This document shows, one piece after another, positions 38,652 through 51,654 of a stretch of 64,000 nucleotides of DNA. The stretch comes from Marinobacter sp. F4218 (GTDB taxonomy: Bacteria; Pseudomonadota; Gammaproteobacteria; Pseudomonadales; Oleiphilaceae): contig NZ_JAHZIL010000003.1 of assembly GCF_019443085.1 (NCBI RefSeq), positions 1,054,001 through 1,118,000 on the forward strand, read 5' to 3'. The stretch's first letter is position 1, and each line of letters begins with the position of its first letter. Under the pieces are notes generated by a model. It was not told the DNA's origin. It worked only from the letters and a program-made list of their open reading frames with translations, and did not search any database. Both the position numbers and the translations under genes were made by a program.

Positions 38652-39416
38652 TTAACTTTTGGTACCTGCCGGAACAGACCGGCAAATACTCACAAAATCT
38701 TCTGCTACCAGAGACGCCCCGCCGATCAAACCGCCGTCAATATCCGGCTCGGCAAAAAGCGCCGCTGCATTATCCGCTTTTACACTGCCGCCGTAAAGCA
38801 GGGAAATGCTTTCGGCTGGCGCCCCGATCTCTGAAAGCACCCCGCGGATTGAAGCGTGCATTGCCTGGGCATCTTCTGCAGTGGCGGTCTTACCCGTACC
38901 GATCGCCCAGACCGGCTCGTACGCCACAACAATTCTGTCCCATTGGTCGGCTGCCACATTGGCCAACCCTTCCTTGACCTGCCTGGCTACGACAGCTTCT
39001 GCCTGGCCGGCCTCACGTTCGTCGAGGGTTTCACCGACACAAACCACTGCCGTAAGACCACAGGACGTCAATCGCTCAACTTTGGCGGCCACCACTTCGT
39101 CGCTTTCGCCAAACAACTGGCGCCGCTCCGAATGACCAACCAGGGCGTAGCGACACCCCTGATCCTTCGCCATGTCCGCAGATATCTCTCCGGTGTAGGC
39201 TCCCGACTGCCACTGGCCGACGTTCTGGATCCCGACAGCCAAATCACCGCCGGACTGCTTTGCGACATCATTGACATAAATCGCGGGAGGGATAATAACA
39301 ACCTCCACGCCATTATCAAGAGAACCGACCTCTGACTGGACATGGCCAACAAGCTTCTTGGCAAGGTCTTTCGACCCATTCATTTTCCAGTTTCCGGCTA
39401 CAATCTTGCGACGCAT
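38652..39416 (-). CDS. tpiA: Triosephosphate isomerase
   Basis: A 254 aa TIM-barrel enzyme interconverting dihydroxyacetone phosphate and glyceraldehyde 3-phosphate. Catalytic features: GNWKMNG (Lys), LVGHSERR (His) and VAYEPVWAIGTGK (Glu), with GGSVK near the end. The ATG at 39416 with GGGAA upstream gives MRRKIVAGNWKMNG; a longer frame from 39473 adds an unlikely 19 residues. Confidence 0.97.
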   Translation of the reverse strand: MRRKIVAGNWKMNGSKDLAKKLVGHVQSEVGSLDNGVEVVIIPPAIYVNDVAKQSGGDLAVGIQNVGQWQSGAYTGEISADMAKDQGCRYALVGHSERRQLFGESDEVVAAKVERLTSCGLTAVVCVGETLDEREAGQAEAVVARQVKEGLANVAADQWDRIVVAYEPVWAIGTGKTATAEDAQAMHASIRGVLSEIGAPAESISLLYGGSVKADNAAALFAEPDIDGGLIGGASLVAEDFVSICRSVPAGTKS

Positions 39417-39491
39417 AACAGTTCCCAAATTCGAGGGAGGGCGAACTATACAGCAGTCCCTCCCGACAGACAACCGCCTGAAAATACAAAA

Positions 39492-40835
39492 TTATGCGGT
39501 AGAACTCTTCACCACCGCAGCCAGCTCCTGGGCTATACGGTCAATCTCCGCAGCATCCTGCCCCTCGGTCATCACACGGATGAGCGGCTCAGTGCCGGAG
39601 GCCCGCAGCAGCACCCGACCGGCCTCGCCAAGTTTGGATTCAGCCTTTCTGACAGCGGCGGCAATGTCGTCCCGTGCAAGGGGATCGAAACGCTTCGCAA
39701 CCCTGACATTCACCATCGTCTGGGGCAGCTTGCTCATTCCCTGGCGCAACTCGGCCAGCGTCTTTCCGGATTTGCTGATCGCGAGCAAGACCTGGAGCGC
39801 CGAGACAATGCCATCACCCGTGCTGGTGCAGTCCCGGATCACCATGTGCCCCGACCCCTCACCTCCGAGCATCCAGTTGTTGGCCACCAGCCGCTCCATC
39901 ACGTACCGGTCACCGACCTTGGCCCGTTCGAATTCAATACCCTGCTCCCGCAAGGCAAGCTCGACACCCAGGTTGGTCATCAGCGTACCGACCACACCAC
40001 CCTTGAGACGGCCCTCCGCAAAACGCTGGGACGCAATGACATACAACAACTCGTCACCGTCCACTTCAGAGCCATCCCGGTCGACCATCAATACCCGATC
40101 GCCGTCCCCATCAAAGGCAATGCCGAGATCCGCCCCTTGCTCAACCACCGCCCGCTTGAGTCCGTCGAGGTAGGTGGACCCGACATTGAGGTTGATGTTG
40201 AGGCCATCCGGCTCGCCGCCGATCACCGACACTGTTGCCCCCAGCTCACGGAACACCTTCGGTGCCACGTGATAAGTTGCGCCATGAGCACAATCGAGGA
40301 CGATCTTCATGTCGTCGAGGGCGAACTCGTTGGGCACCGTACTCTTGCAGAATTCCACATACCGGCCCGGGGCGTCATCCACGCGGGAGGCCTTACCCAG
40401 CTCTTCGGAAGCGCACACTTCCAGGGGCTTATCGAGCCAACGCTCAATTTCTTCTTCCAGAGCATCGTCGAGCTTGGTCCCGGCGGGCGAGAAAAACTTG
40501 ATGCCATTGTCATGGTGCGGATTGTGGGAGGCACTGATCACAATGCCCGCGGACGCCCGGAACGTCCGAGTCAGGTAGGCAATGGCGGGGGTTGGCATTG
40601 GCCCGAGCAGCTTGACGTCGACGCCTGCAGCCGCGAGGCCCGCTTCCAGTGCTGATTCAAACATGTAACCCGAGATGCGGGTGTCCTTGCCGATCAACAC
40701 GCTATTGCGCTGACCATCACGCTTGAAAGCCTGGCCGGCGGCCCAGCCCAGGCGCAGCATGAATTCCGGTGTAATAGGTGATTCGCCGACCCGACCCCGA
40801 ATCCCGTCGGTGCCGAAATACTTTCTATCGGACAT
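39492..40835 (-). CDS. glmM: Phosphoglucosamine mutase
   Basis: A 447 aa enzyme that converts glucosamine 6-phosphate to glucosamine 1-phosphate for peptidoglycan and LPS precursors. It has the N-terminal [14 protein letters not shown], the phosphoserine loop [17 protein letters not shown], the metal loop [13 protein letters not shown] and the C-terminal [12 protein letters not shown]. Start overlaps the folP stop by one base. Confidence 0.98.
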   Translation of the reverse strand: MSDRKYFGTDGIRGRVGESPITPEFMLRLGWAAGQAFKRDGQRNSVLIGKDTRISGYMFESALEAGLAAAGVDVKLLGPMPTPAIAYLTRTFRASAGIVISASHNPHHDNGIKFFSPAGTKLDDALEEEIERWLDKPLEVCASEELGKASRVDDAPGRYVEFCKSTVPNEFALDDMKIVLDCAHGATYHVAPKVFRELGATVSVIGGEPDGLNINLNVGSTYLDGLKRAVVEQGADLGIAFDGDGDRVLMVDRDGSEVDGDELLYVIASQRFAEGRLKGGVVGTLMTNLGVELALREQGIEFERAKVGDRYVMERLVANNWMLGGEGSGHMVIRDCTSTGDGIVSALQVLLAISKSGKTLAELRQGMSKLPQTMVNVRVAKRFDPLARDDIAAAVRKAESKLGEAGRVLLRASGTEPLIRVMTEGQDAAEIDRIAQELAAVVKSSTA

Positions 40836-41665
40836 TAACGCCCCTCCTTCATGGCCGCCACTACCTTGACGGCATCCACTGTTTCGCGGACATCATGCAC
40901 CCGGACGATGCTGGCCCCTTTCATGGCTGATATTGTCGCGGCGGCGAGGCTTGCGGGCAACCGTTCATTTACATCCCGCCCAGTAATTGCACCCAGCATG
41001 GACTTTCGGGACATACCCACGAGCAGAGGGTGACCCAGCACGTGCAACTGCTCCAGTGCGGCGAGCAGCCGGAAATTGTGCTCTACCGTTTTCCCGAACC
41101 CGAACCCCGGGTCCAGGATGATGTTTTCGGGCCGCACGCCTGCCAGTTCCGCCACCCGCATTCGCTCCGTCAGAAAGGAACTGACGTCCCGACAGACATT
41201 CCGGTACTCCGGACGATCCTGCATGGTGTCCGGCTCACCCTGAATATGCATGATGCAGACAGGCACATTGGCCTTTGCCGCAGCCTCAGGGGCCCCCTCA
41301 CGCTGCAGCGCCCGGACATCATTGATGAGCCCGGCACCCAGGCGCGCGGTCTCGGCCATCACTTCCGGCGCGCTGGTATCCACCGACACCACCACGTCCA
41401 GCTCCCCGACAATCGCCTCGATTACCGGGCAGACCCGATCAAGCTCTTCCTGGACCGAGACTGGCGTGGCGCCAGGCCTGGTGGATTCGCCACCAACGTC
41501 AATAAATGCTGCGCCATCTGCGACCATTTGCCGGACTCTCGCCATCGCCGCCTCCGGGCGATTGAATTGACCACCATCGGAAAAAGAGTCAGGCGTGACA
41601 TTCAGGATGCCCATTACATGACAACGGGACATATCCAACGCCCGCCCGGCAAAATTCATTTCCAT
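40835..41665 (-). CDS. folP: Dihydropteroate synthase
   Basis: A 276 aa folate-pathway enzyme joining p-aminobenzoate and pterin pyrophosphate; the sulfonamide target. Motifs: [38 protein letters not shown] (as [12 protein letters not shown]) and the C-terminal VRVHDVRET. It follows ftsH after an 87-base gap with a hairpin terminator. Confidence 0.98.
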   Translation of the reverse strand: MEMNFAGRALDMSRCHVMGILNVTPDSFSDGGQFNRPEAAMARVRQMVADGAAFIDVGGESTRPGATPVSVQEELDRVCPVIEAIVGELDVVVSVDTSAPEVMAETARLGAGLINDVRALQREGAPEAAAKANVPVCIMHIQGEPDTMQDRPEYRNVCRDVSSFLTERMRVAELAGVRPENIILDPGFGFGKTVEHNFRLLAALEQLHVLGHPLLVGMSRKSMLGAITGRDVNERLPASLAAATISAMKGASIVRVHDVRETVDAVKVVAAMKEGR

Positions 41666-41698
41666 AGCAAACCTTTTTTTCTGAAGAACAAAAACAAA

Positions 41699-41721
41699 CG
41701 CCGCCCGGATTCCGGGCGGCG
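41699..41721 (-). terminator. Hairpin terminator between ftsH and folP
   Basis: A perfect GC-rich 11-base stem with a one-base loop is followed on the - strand by TTTGTTTTTG. It probably limits read-through from ftsH into folP-glmM. Confidence 0.75.
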
Positions 41722-41752
41722 CAGAGGTATCACCTACAGGTCGCTGGTGGTG

Positions 41753-43696
41753 TCAGTGCTCGCCGGCAGGCCGACCGACACCGGGCTGACGACCGTCATC
41801 GGAGCCCTTGGACTCGGGCGCCGGTTCGGGCTCATCAACCTTGGCACCACCGGTCGGACCACTGTCGCCCCAACCTTTTGGTGGGCGTGGAACCCGGCCT
41901 TCCATGATGTCGTCGATCTGGAAGCGGTCGATGGTTTCGTACTTCATCAACGCATCCGCCATCAGATCGAGCTTGTCGCGATTGTCGATCAACAGCTGAC
42001 GCGCCTTCTCGTAGCATTCATCAATGATGTTGCGAACTTCTTCATCAATGCGCTGCGCGGTTTCCGGAGAATAGACCGTCTGCGCCTGACCGGCAGAACG
42101 CCCCAGGAACGGCTCTTCGCTGTCGGTGTCGTACTGCAGCGGACCCAGTTTTTCGGACAGTCCCCAGCGCGTCACCATATTGCGGGCCAGACTCGTGGCC
42201 CGCTCGATGTCGTTGGAGGCACCGGTGGTAACACCATCGAAACCGAGGGTCAGTTCTTCCGCGATACGTCCGCCAAACAGGCTGCAGATGGAACTGATCA
42301 GGAACCGCTTGCTGTGACTGTACTTGTCTTCCTCCGGAAGGAACATCGTGACACCCAGGGCACGGCCCCGGGGGATGATGCTGACCTTGTAGACCGGATC
42401 GTGTTCGGGCATCAGACGACCAACAATAGCGTGACCGGACTCGTGGTACGCCGTGTTCCGCTTTTCCTTCTCACTCATCACCATGGACTTGCGTTCCGCG
42501 CCCATCATGATCTTGTCCTTGGCGAGTTCGAACTCCTCCATGGACACCAGTCGCTGGTTACGGCGGGCCGCAAACAGGGCCGCTTCGTTCACCAGGTTGG
42601 CGAGGTCCGCACCGGAGAATCCGGGGGTACCGCGGGCAATCAGGACCGGCTCAACGCCATCCGCCAGGGGCACTTTCTTCATGTGCACCTTGAGGATCTG
42701 TTCACGCCCGATGATGTCCGGCAAACCAACCACAACCTGGCGGTCGAAACGTCCCGGACGCAGGAGCGCCGGATCGAGTACGTCAGGGCGGTTGGTGGCG
42801 GCGATGACGATGACACCCTCGTTGCCTTCAAAGCCGTCCATTTCAACCAGCAACTGGTTCAGGGTCTGCTCGCGCTCGTCGTGACCGCCACCCATGCCAG
42901 CGCCACGATGGCGACCGACCGCATCAATCTCATCAATGAAGATGATGCACGGGCTCTGTTTCTTGGCCTGCTCGAACATGTCACGTACCCGGGAGGCACC
43001 GACACCCACGAACATTTCGACGAAATCCGAGCCGGAAATGGAGAAGAACGGCACCTTCGCCTCGCCGGCGATCGCCTTGGCAAGCAGGGTCTTACCGGTA
43101 CCCGGCTGACCGACCATCAAGACACCTTTGGGGATGCTGCCACCAAGACGCTGGAATTTGCTGGGATCCCGAAGGAAATCCACAAGCTCCTTCACGTCTT
43201 CCTTGGCTTCGTCCACACCAGCGACGTCGCCAAACGTCGTCTTGATCTGATCTTCACTCATCAGACGCGCTTTGCTCTTGCCGAACGACATCGGGCCTTT
43301 GCCGCCACCACCGCCTTGCATCTGTCGCATAAAGAACACGAACAACGCGATAATGATCAATATCGGGAACGCGGCCACCAGCAACTGCGTCCACAGGCTC
43401 TGGCTCTCGGGCTCCTTACCGATAACTTCAACGCTGTTGGCCAGCAGGTCATCCATCAGTTTGTTGTCGGAAACCTGCGGCCGGATGGTCTGGAACTGGG
43501 ACCCGTCACCACGGGTACCCTGGATTTCCAGGCCATCGATCGTCACCTTGCTGACCTGGCCCTGCTGGACCATTTCAACAAATTGGGAGTAATTGACTTG
43601 CTGACCGCTGGGGGTGGGAGAGAAATTCTGAAACACCATCAGCAGTACGGCGGCTATTATTAGCCAGAGAACCAGATTTTTTGCCATATCGTTCAA
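41753..43696 (-). CDS. ftsH: ATP-dependent zinc metalloprotease FtsH
   Basis: A 647 aa membrane-anchored AAA+ protease that degrades misassembled membrane proteins and sigma-32. It has two N-terminal membrane helices (about 8-26 and 103-122), Walker A GQPGTGKT, the SRH region and zinc motif HESGH. A TTG at 43696 is chosen because AGGTGA stands 7 bases upstream, while the ATG three codons later (MAKNLVLW) has none; an equivalent UUG start is annotated for E. coli ftsH. The C-terminal tail is proline- and glycine-rich. The usual upstream partner rlmE is missing. Confidence 0.96.
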   Translation of the reverse strand: MNDMAKNLVLWLIIAAVLLMVFQNFSPTPSGQQVNYSQFVEMVQQGQVSKVTIDGLEIQGTRGDGSQFQTIRPQVSDNKLMDDLLANSVEVIGKEPESQSLWTQLLVAAFPILIIIALFVFFMRQMQGGGGGKGPMSFGKSKARLMSEDQIKTTFGDVAGVDEAKEDVKELVDFLRDPSKFQRLGGSIPKGVLMVGQPGTGKTLLAKAIAGEAKVPFFSISGSDFVEMFVGVGASRVRDMFEQAKKQSPCIIFIDEIDAVGRHRGAGMGGGHDEREQTLNQLLVEMDGFEGNEGVIVIAATNRPDVLDPALLRPGRFDRQVVVGLPDIIGREQILKVHMKKVPLADGVEPVLIARGTPGFSGADLANLVNEAALFAARRNQRLVSMEEFELAKDKIMMGAERKSMVMSEKEKRNTAYHESGHAIVGRLMPEHDPVYKVSIIPRGRALGVTMFLPEEDKYSHSKRFLISSICSLFGGRIAEELTLGFDGVTTGASNDIERATSLARNMVTRWGLSEKLGPLQYDTDSEEPFLGRSAGQAQTVYSPETAQRIDEEVRNIIDECYEKARQLLIDNRDKLDLMADALMKYETIDRFQIDDIMEGRVPRPPKGWGDSGPTGGAKVDEPEPAPESKGSDDGRQPGVGRPAGEH

Positions 43697-44084
43697 GGAT
43701 CATCACCTGTGAATTGAAGAGCTGTCCTCGCGGGAACCGCCCTTTTCTGACACCTTACACCAATTGTACGCCCGTCCACCAGAAACGGCCTATCCGTATC
43801 GACCACAGACGGGCGACCCTCGGGTCGGCCCTGACAGCCCATGCAATCCTGAAAAATTGCGGCCATAACCCACATATTGGGCGCCAAATCTGAAATTACA
43901 ACGCCCGGACGACTCATTTGACCCAGCCACCCCTGAAATGTTCCGGCAATCGGCCATTCCCCACCGTAAGTGTTAACGGCCATTTCTACCGGGAAGTGAT
44001 CTGTTACAATCCGCGGATTATACGATGTTGCCAGCGCATGCACCGCTGACGTTTTGTTAATTGCACCCATAAAGAGATTACATC
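43697..44084. pseudogene. ftsH-yhbY spacer with a possible rlmE remnant
   Basis: The standard gammaproteobacterial order has rlmE (23S rRNA U2552 2'-O-methyltransferase, about 209 aa) here, but only 388 bases exist. A - strand frame (43693-44070) shows PGVVISDLAPNM followed by MAAIFQDCM, close to the conserved RlmE segment VVMSDMAPNMSG...AVDQPRAM, yet neither the methyl-donor-binding start nor the family C-terminus is found in any frame. This may be a decayed remnant or chance. A TACAAT at 44005-44010 could serve yhbY. Confidence 0.3.
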
Positions 44085-44396
44085 ATGAGTCTTTCACCGG
44101 AACAGCGCCGGGAATACCGGGCTATCGCCCACAATCTGAAGCCAGTCATCATTGTTGGTGACAAAGGCCTGTCCGAAGGACTTCAGGAAGAACTGGAGCG
44201 CGCCCTGAACGACCACGAACTCATCAAGGTAAAGGTTGCCAGCCAGGATCGGGACGCCCGCCAGGAAGCGGTAAATGCCCTGTGTGAGGCATCCGGGGCA
44301 GAGCTGGTCCAGTCCATCGGCAAGATCGCCGTCATCCTGCGTCGAGCCAAGAAGCCCAACCCGAAACTGTCCAACCTGCTGCGCCACAAGAACTGA
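44085..44396 (+). CDS. yhbY: Ribosome assembly RNA-binding protein YhbY
   Basis: A 103 aa CRM-domain RNA-binding protein associated with pre-50S particles. The sequence LSPEQRREYRAIAHNLKPVIIVGDKGLSEGL is characteristic, as is the ELIKVKV strand. It is divergent from ftsH and convergent with greA, sharing a bidirectional terminator with the latter. Confidence 0.95.
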   Translation: MSLSPEQRREYRAIAHNLKPVIIVGDKGLSEGLQEELERALNDHELIKVKVASQDRDARQEAVNALCEASGAELVQSIGKIAVILRRAKKPNPKLSNLLRHKN

Positions 44397-44417
44397 AACC
44401 GGGCGCCGATCAGGCAT

Positions 44418-44456
44418 AAAAAAGCCGGCTGGGGGAATCCCGAGCCGGCTTTTTTG
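44418..44456. terminator. Bidirectional terminator between yhbY and greA
   Basis: AAAAAAGCCGGCT (44418-44430) and AGCCGGCTTTTTT (44443-44455) form a perfect stem with A- and T-runs on both sides, serving both converging genes. Confidence 0.92.
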
Positions 44457-44472
44457 TGGCCGCACTTCCGTG

Positions 44473-44952
44473 TCAGACGTACTCAACCTCTTCGATTTCG
44501 TATTCGACCGTGCCAGAGGGCACCCGAATAGCCACCACATCCCCTTCGTTTTTGCCTACGAGAGCACGCGCAATGGGCGAAGAGATGGAAATCTTGCCAG
44601 CCTTGATGTCGGCCTCGTCCTCTCCCACGATCTGGTAGACCACCTGCTCGTCCGTATCCATGTTCAGAAGATGAACCGTAGTGCCGAAAATCACCTTGCC
44701 GTGGTTGTCCATGGTGGTGACGTCAATCACCTGGGCCGCGGACAACTTGCCTTCGATTTCCTGAATACGACCCTCAATAAAACTCTGCTGTTCACGGGCC
44801 GCATGGTATTCGGCATTTTCTTTAAGATCGCCGTGCTCACGGGCATCGGAAATAGCTGCAATCACTCGTGGGCGATCTTCGGACTTCAGCTTTTGAAGCT
44901 CAGCGCGGAGGCTGCTCTCGCCTCCCTTAGTCATCGGTACTCTGTCAGCCAT
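44473..44952 (-). CDS. greA: Transcription elongation factor GreA
   Basis: A 159 aa factor that stimulates cleavage of backtracked RNA in RNA polymerase. It has the N-terminal coiled coil with acidic tip ([19 protein letters not shown]) and the C-terminal domain ([19 protein letters not shown]). The ATG at 44952 is chosen because it gives the family start [12 protein letters not shown]; a longer frame from 45039 would overlap carB. It starts 4 bases after the carB stop. Confidence 0.97.
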   Translation of the reverse strand: MADRVPMTKGGESSLRAELQKLKSEDRPRVIAAISDAREHGDLKENAEYHAAREQQSFIEGRIQEIEGKLSAAQVIDVTTMDNHGKVIFGTTVHLLNMDTDEQVVYQIVGEDEADIKAGKISISSPIARALVGKNEGDVVAIRVPSGTVEYEIEEVEYV

Positions 44953-44956
44953 AGTC

Positions 44957-47900
44957 TCACTTTCCTGCGTGAAGATCCTGGAGGCGACGTACAGTGCGCT
45001 CCGGGCCGAATTTGATGGCCCGACAGAAGGCTTCGCCACCTGCCAGAGTCGTTGTGTAAGTCACCTTGGCCTGCAGGGCGGACTGGCGAATCTGCGCCGA
45101 ATCCGAAATCGCCTTGCGACCTTCAGTGGTGTTGATAATCAGCTGAACCTGACCATTCTTGATGGCATCCACAATGTGCGGACGCCCCTCGCGGACCTTG
45201 TTCACCCGCTCCACCTCGATACCAGTCTCTTTCAGGGCCTTGGCGGTTCCGGTGGTGGCAATCAGCTTGAACCCGGCGTCCACCAGATCCCGCGCTACCT
45301 TGGCAGCACCCGCTTTGTCCACATCCCGGACCGACATAAAGGCGGTACCCTTGACCGGCAGGCTTTCACCAACCGCCAGTGCGGCCTTGGCAAAGGCTTC
45401 GTCGAAGCTGTCGCCCAACCCCATGACCTCACCGGTCGATTTCATCTCCGGCCCGAGGATTGGATCCACCGCCGGGAACTTGTTGAACGGGAACACCGAT
45501 TCCTTCACCGCGTAATAGGTCGGGATAATTTCCTTAGTGAAGCCCTGATCGGCCAGTGACACACCTGCCATGGCACGTGCCGCAACCTTGGCCAGGGAGA
45601 CCCCGATGGCCTTGGACACGAACGGTACCGTACGGGACGCACGCGGGTTAACCTCGATGACGTAGATCTCGTCATCCTGCCACGCCAGCTGCACGTTCAT
45701 CAGGCCGACCACATCCAGCTCGATTGCCATCTTTTTCACGGCGTCGCGCATCTCATCCTGAACCTGCTGGGACAGGGTGTAGGGCGGCAACGAACAGGCG
45801 GAGTCACCGGAATGCACGCCGGCCTGCTCAATGTGCTGCATGATACCGCCAATCACCACGTCCTTGCCGTCACAGATGGCGTCAATGTCCACCTCGATGG
45901 CGGCATTCAGGAAGTGGTCGAGCAGGACCGGACTGTCATTGGATACCAGCACGGCGTTCCGCATGTACCGCACCAGCTCGTCTTCATCGTAGACGATCTC
46001 CATGGCGCGCCCACCCAGAACATAGGAGGGACGAACCACCAAGGGGTAGCCAATCTCCCGGGCCGCCAGAATGCCTTCCTCGTGACTGCGCACGGTGGCA
46101 TTTTCAGGCTGCTTCAGCCCCAGACGGGTAATCATCTGCTGGAACCGCTCACGGTCTTCAGCCCGGTCGATGGCGTCCGGGCTGGTCCCGATGATGGGTA
46201 CGCCGGCGGCTTCCAGGCCACGCGCCAGTTTCAGCGGAGTCTGACCGCCGTACTGGACAATCACGCCCTTGGGCTTCTCGACGTGGATGATTTCCAGCAC
46301 ATCCTCAAGGGTGATCGGCTCGAAATACAACCGGTCGGAGGTGTCATAGTCGGTGGACACAGTCTCCGGGTTGCAGTTGATCATGATGGTTTCGTAACCG
46401 TCTTCACGCATGGCCAATGCCGCGTGTACACAGCAGTAGTCGAACTCGATACCCTGGCCAATTCGGTTCGGACCACCTCCGATCACCACGATCTTCTCGC
46501 GATCGCTGGCGTCGGCCTCGCACTCTTCCTCATAGGTGGAGTACATGTAGGCGGTATCGGAGGCAAACTCTGCGGCGCAGGTGTCGACCCGCTTGTAGAC
46601 CGGACGGATACCCAGATCGTGACGCAGTTTGCGCAGGCTCACTTCCGAGATGCCCAGCAGCTTGGCCAGACGCGCATCCGAGAAGCCCTTTCGCTTCAGG
46701 CGGAACAGCGTGGCCTGATCAATGTCGGCCTTGCCGGCGGATTTCAGGGCCTGCTCTTCCCGGATCAGATCTTCAATCTGCACCAGGTACCAGGGGTCCA
46801 CGTGGGTATGCTGGAACACATCGTCGACGCTCATGCCAGCACGGAAGGCATCGCCGATGTACCAGACGCGCTCCGCCCCGGGCACGTTGAGCTCGCTGAT
46901 CAGAGTTTCCTGGGAATCCTCGGAGCTGAGGCGCTCCAGCTTCTCATCAAACCCTTCGGAGCCGACTTCCAAGCCTCGCAGGGCCTTCTGGAGGGACTCC
47001 TGGAACGTGCGACCGATCGCCATCACCTCACCCACAGACTTCATCTGGGTGGTCAGTCGGGCGTCAGCCTGCGGGAATTTCTCAAAGGTAAACCGCGGAA
47101 TCTTGGTGACTACGTAGTCGATGCTGGGCTCGAACGAGGCCGGAGTGACACCACCGGTGATCTCGTTGCGGAGCTCATCCAGGGTGTAACCCACCGCCAA
47201 CTTGGCCGCGACCTTGGCAATCGGGAACCCCGTGGCCTTGGATGCCAGCGCGGACGAACGGGACACCCTCGGGTTCATCTCGATGACCACCATCCGGCCG
47301 GTCTCGGGATTGATGCCGAACTGTACATTGGAGCCGCCGGTTTCCACACCGATCTCACGCAGGACCGCCAGGGAGGCGTTCCGCATGATCTGGTATTCCT
47401 TGTCCGTCAGCGTCTGGGCCGGGGCCACGGTAATCGAGTCACCGGTGTGCACGCCCATGGCGTCGAAGTTCTCGATGGCGCAGACGATGATGCAGTTGTC
47501 CGCCTTGTCGCGGACCACTTCCATCTCGTATTCCTTCCAGCCGATCAGCGATTCGTCGATCAACAGTTCATTGGTCGGCGACAGGTCCAGGCCACGGGTA
47601 CAGATCTCTTCGAATTCGTCCCGGTTGTAGGCAATCCCCCCACCAGAGCCACCCATGGTAAACGAGGGGCGGATAATGCATGGAAAGCCGATATCGTCGG
47701 CGACTTTCCAGGCCTCTTCCATGGTATGGGCGATGGTGGCACGGGGGCACTCGAGACCGATCTTCTTCATGGCCTTGTCGAAGCGATCCCGGTCTTCCGC
47801 CTTGTCGATGGTGTCCGCATTGGCACCGATCATTTCAACGCCGTGCTCCTGCAGCACACCGTGCTTTTCCAGATCCAGGGCACAGTTCAGCGCGGTTTGC

Positions 47901-48175
47901 CCGCCCATGGTCGGCAGCAGGGCATCCGGCTTTTCCTTTTCAATGATCTTGGCGACGGTTTTCCAGGTGATCGGCTCAATGTAGGTGGCATCGGCCATCA
48001 CCGGATCGGTCATGATAGTCGCCGGGTTGGAGTTGACCAGAATGACCCGGTAACCCTCCTCTCGCAGGGCCTTGCAGGCCTGGGCTCCGGAGTAGTCAAA
48101 CTCGCACGCCTGCCCGATCACGATGGGGCCCGCGCCCAGGATCAGGATGCTTTGGATGTCAGTACGTTTTGGCAT
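44957..48175 (-). CDS. carB: Carbamoyl phosphate synthase large subunit
   Basis: A 1072 aa enzyme making carbamoyl phosphate for arginine and pyrimidines from ammonia supplied by CarA. Two homologous ATP-grasp halves are visible ([22 protein letters not shown] at the start; [19 protein letters not shown] in the second), with an oligomerisation domain between and a C-terminal methylglyoxal synthase-like allosteric domain ([16 protein letters not shown]). A 90-base gap to carA contains an 8-base hairpin (GCTTCCGG/CCGGAAGC). Confidence 0.98.
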   Translation of the reverse strand: MPKRTDIQSILILGAGPIVIGQACEFDYSGAQACKALREEGYRVILVNSNPATIMTDPVMADATYIEPITWKTVAKIIEKEKPDALLPTMGGQTALNCALDLEKHGVLQEHGVEMIGANADTIDKAEDRDRFDKAMKKIGLECPRATIAHTMEEAWKVADDIGFPCIIRPSFTMGGSGGGIAYNRDEFEEICTRGLDLSPTNELLIDESLIGWKEYEMEVVRDKADNCIIVCAIENFDAMGVHTGDSITVAPAQTLTDKEYQIMRNASLAVLREIGVETGGSNVQFGINPETGRMVVIEMNPRVSRSSALASKATGFPIAKVAAKLAVGYTLDELRNEITGGVTPASFEPSIDYVVTKIPRFTFEKFPQADARLTTQMKSVGEVMAIGRTFQESLQKALRGLEVGSEGFDEKLERLSSEDSQETLISELNVPGAERVWYIGDAFRAGMSVDDVFQHTHVDPWYLVQIEDLIREEQALKSAGKADIDQATLFRLKRKGFSDARLAKLLGISEVSLRKLRHDLGIRPVYKRVDTCAAEFASDTAYMYSTYEEECEADASDREKIVVIGGGPNRIGQGIEFDYCCVHAALAMREDGYETIMINCNPETVSTDYDTSDRLYFEPITLEDVLEIIHVEKPKGVIVQYGGQTPLKLARGLEAAGVPIIGTSPDAIDRAEDRERFQQMITRLGLKQPENATVRSHEEGILAAREIGYPLVVRPSYVLGGRAMEIVYDEDELVRYMRNAVLVSNDSPVLLDHFLNAAIEVDIDAICDGKDVVIGGIMQHIEQAGVHSGDSACSLPPYTLSQQVQDEMRDAVKKMAIELDVVGLMNVQLAWQDDEIYVIEVNPRASRTVPFVSKAIGVSLAKVAARAMAGVSLADQGFTKEIIPTYYAVKESVFPFNKFPAVDPILGPEMKSTGEVMGLGDSFDEAFAKAALAVGESLPVKGTAFMSVRDVDKAGAAKVARDLVDAGFKLIATTGTAKALKETGIEVERVNKVREGRPHIVDAIKNGQVQLIINTTEGRKAISDSAQIRQSALQAKVTYTTTLAGGEAFCRAIKFGPERTVRRLQDLHAGK

Positions 48176-48265
48176 GTCGTGGTAAACCTGTCAGCAACGT
48201 TAAAATTCTTGCAGCGCAAAACGCGGCGCGTATCGCTTCCGGACGTCAGCCCGGAAGCACTGCCC

Positions 48266-49411
48266 TCAGGCAGACCGGGCTTTCATCAGCCGGATAAATT
48301 CGTCGAACAGTGGCGCCACGTCGTGGGGGCCCGGACTGGCTTCCGGGTGCCCCTGGAAGCTGAACGCCGGCTTGTCGGTGCGCCGGATACCCTGCAAGGT
48401 GCCATCGAACAGCGACTTGTGCGTCGCCTCCAACGTGCCTGGCAGGGAAGTCTCGTCCACTGCGAAGCCGTGGTTCTGGCTGGTAATCATCACCGTGCCG
48501 TCAGCGATGTTCTGCACCGGGTGATTGGCGCCGTGGTGACCGTGGCCCATCTTCATGGATTTTGCACCGCTGGCGAGGGCCAGCAGCTGATGCCCAAGAC
48601 AGATACCGAAGACCGGGATCTCGGTTTCCAGCACTTCCCGGATCGCCTTGATCGCGTAATCACACGGTTCGGGATCGCCAGGACCGTTGGACAGGAACAC
48701 ACCATCCGGATTCATGGCCAGAACGTCCGCAGCCGGAGTCTGGGCCGGCACCACGGTGATGTCACAACCGCGGGAAGCCAGCATCCGCAGGATGTTGAAC
48801 TTGACCCCGTAATCCCAGGCCACCACCTTGAACCGGGCCTCGCCGCGCTCGCCGTAGCCGTCGTTCAGGGTCCACTCGCTCTGGGTCCAGCTCCAGACCT
48901 TTTCCGAGGTCACTTCCTTCGCCAGATCCATGCCTTTCAGGCCAGGGAACGCCTTGGCCAACTCCAGGGCACGCTCAGCCGTGGCGTCGGCGCCGGCAAC
49001 AACGGCTCCGTTCTGGGAGCCCTTGTCGCGCAGAATGCGCGTCAGGCGACGGGTGTCGATATCGGCAATACCAACAATGTTGTTGCTTCGCAGGTACTCG
49101 TCCAGCGTGCCCGTGCTGCGCCAGTTGCTGGCTGTCAGCGGCAGATCGCGGATGATCAGGCCAGCAGCCTGGATGCGATCCGACTCGACATCCTCTTCGT
49201 TAACACCGGTATTACCGATGTGGGGATAAGTCAGGGTGACAATCTGGCGGGAGTAGGACGGATCGGTGAGAATTTCCTGGTAGCCGGTCATGGCGGTGTT
49301 GAACACCACCTCACCACTGGTTTCTCCGTCAGCGCCAATGGCGGTGCCGTAGAACAGGCTTCCGTCTGCGAGTGCAAGGATTGCAGGTGTGCTCAAGGCT
49401 TGTATCCTCAT
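48266..49411 (-). CDS. carA: Carbamoyl phosphate synthase small subunit
   Basis: A 381 aa glutaminase subunit. Visible are [21 protein letters not shown], the GATase core with nucleophile [22 protein letters not shown] and [13 protein letters not shown]. The ATG at 49411 lacks a clear ribosome binding site; a TTG six codons in, with GAGG upstream, is an alternative. The leader upstream holds a promoter and a terminator. Confidence 0.96.
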   Translation of the reverse strand: MRIQALSTPAILALADGSLFYGTAIGADGETSGEVVFNTAMTGYQEILTDPSYSRQIVTLTYPHIGNTGVNEEDVESDRIQAAGLIIRDLPLTASNWRSTGTLDEYLRSNNIVGIADIDTRRLTRILRDKGSQNGAVVAGADATAERALELAKAFPGLKGMDLAKEVTSEKVWSWTQSEWTLNDGYGERGEARFKVVAWDYGVKFNILRMLASRGCDITVVPAQTPAADVLAMNPDGVFLSNGPGDPEPCDYAIKAIREVLETEIPVFGICLGHQLLALASGAKSMKMGHGHHGANHPVQNIADGTVMITSQNHGFAVDETSLPGTLEATHKSLFDGTLQGIRRTDKPAFSFQGHPEASPGPHDVAPLFDEFIRLMKARSA

Positions 49412-49465
49412 CGAGTGGCGTATCGGTTCGTCACGAACAGGAACGCAAGCGCAAATTCAGGTCGC

Positions 49466-49504
49466 AAAAAAGCGAGAGGGAGTCAAAACTCCGTCCCGCT
49501 TTTT
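49466..49504 (-). terminator. Terminator in the carA leader (attenuator)
   Basis: On the - strand a 16-base stem with two mismatches (arms 49489-49504 and 49467-49482) is followed by TTTTTT. It lies about 55 bases before carA and after the carA promoter; a second small hairpin (GGGAACC/GGTTCCC, 49512-49530) precedes it. Confidence 0.8.
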
Positions 49505-49572
49505 GTTGTCCGGGAACCCTATTGGTTCCCTGGGCGTTTTCAAAGCTACGCTTGGTGCAGTTAAACCGCCTT

Positions 49573-49601
49573 ATTGTAAAAAATAAGCGGCTTTCTGTCC
49601 A
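49573..49601 (-). promoter_or_regulatory. carA promoter
   Basis: TGGACA (49601-49596) and TACAAT (49578-49573) on the - strand are 17 bases apart, each one mismatch from consensus. The predicted leader to carA is about 155 nt. Confidence 0.75.
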
Positions 49602-49622
49602 TGTATAATCACCCGCGAAGCT

Positions 49623-51577
<1,955 letters not shown>

Positions 51578-51602
51578 GCTTTAAAACCCTGTTTTTAAAC
51601 GC

Positions 51603-51632
51603 GGAAAACGCGGGGAACTCCCCGCGTTTTCC
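51603..51632 (-). terminator. Hairpin between dnaK and dnaJ
   Basis: Perfect 13-base arms (51603-51615, 51620-51632), four-base loop. There is no U-run after it, so it may act as an mRNA-stabilising or partial termination element that keeps DnaK above DnaJ. Confidence 0.65.
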
Positions 51633-51654
51633 AACTACCTGATGTACGTCAGAA

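Noticed and set aside
41030-43663. An 877-codon + strand frame opposite folP and ftsH
   Set aside because: Shadow frame of two certain genes; composition rich in His/Arg/Gln with no domains.
48176-48265. Terminator between carA and carB
   Set aside because: There is an 8-base stem (GCTTCCGG/CCGGAAGC) but no T-run; the two subunits need equal expression.
45812-49564. A 1250-codon open frame antisense to carB and carA
   Set aside because: It lies opposite two certain genes, has no recognisable protein features, and long antisense frames are common in GC-rich DNA with this codon use.
49561-49602. A 13-codon leader peptide (MDRKPLIFYNKAV) upstream of carA with a U-rich stretch like pyrBI leaders
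   Set aside because: Its codons overlap the near-consensus carA promoter, so it would not be in the transcript unless transcription starts further upstream.
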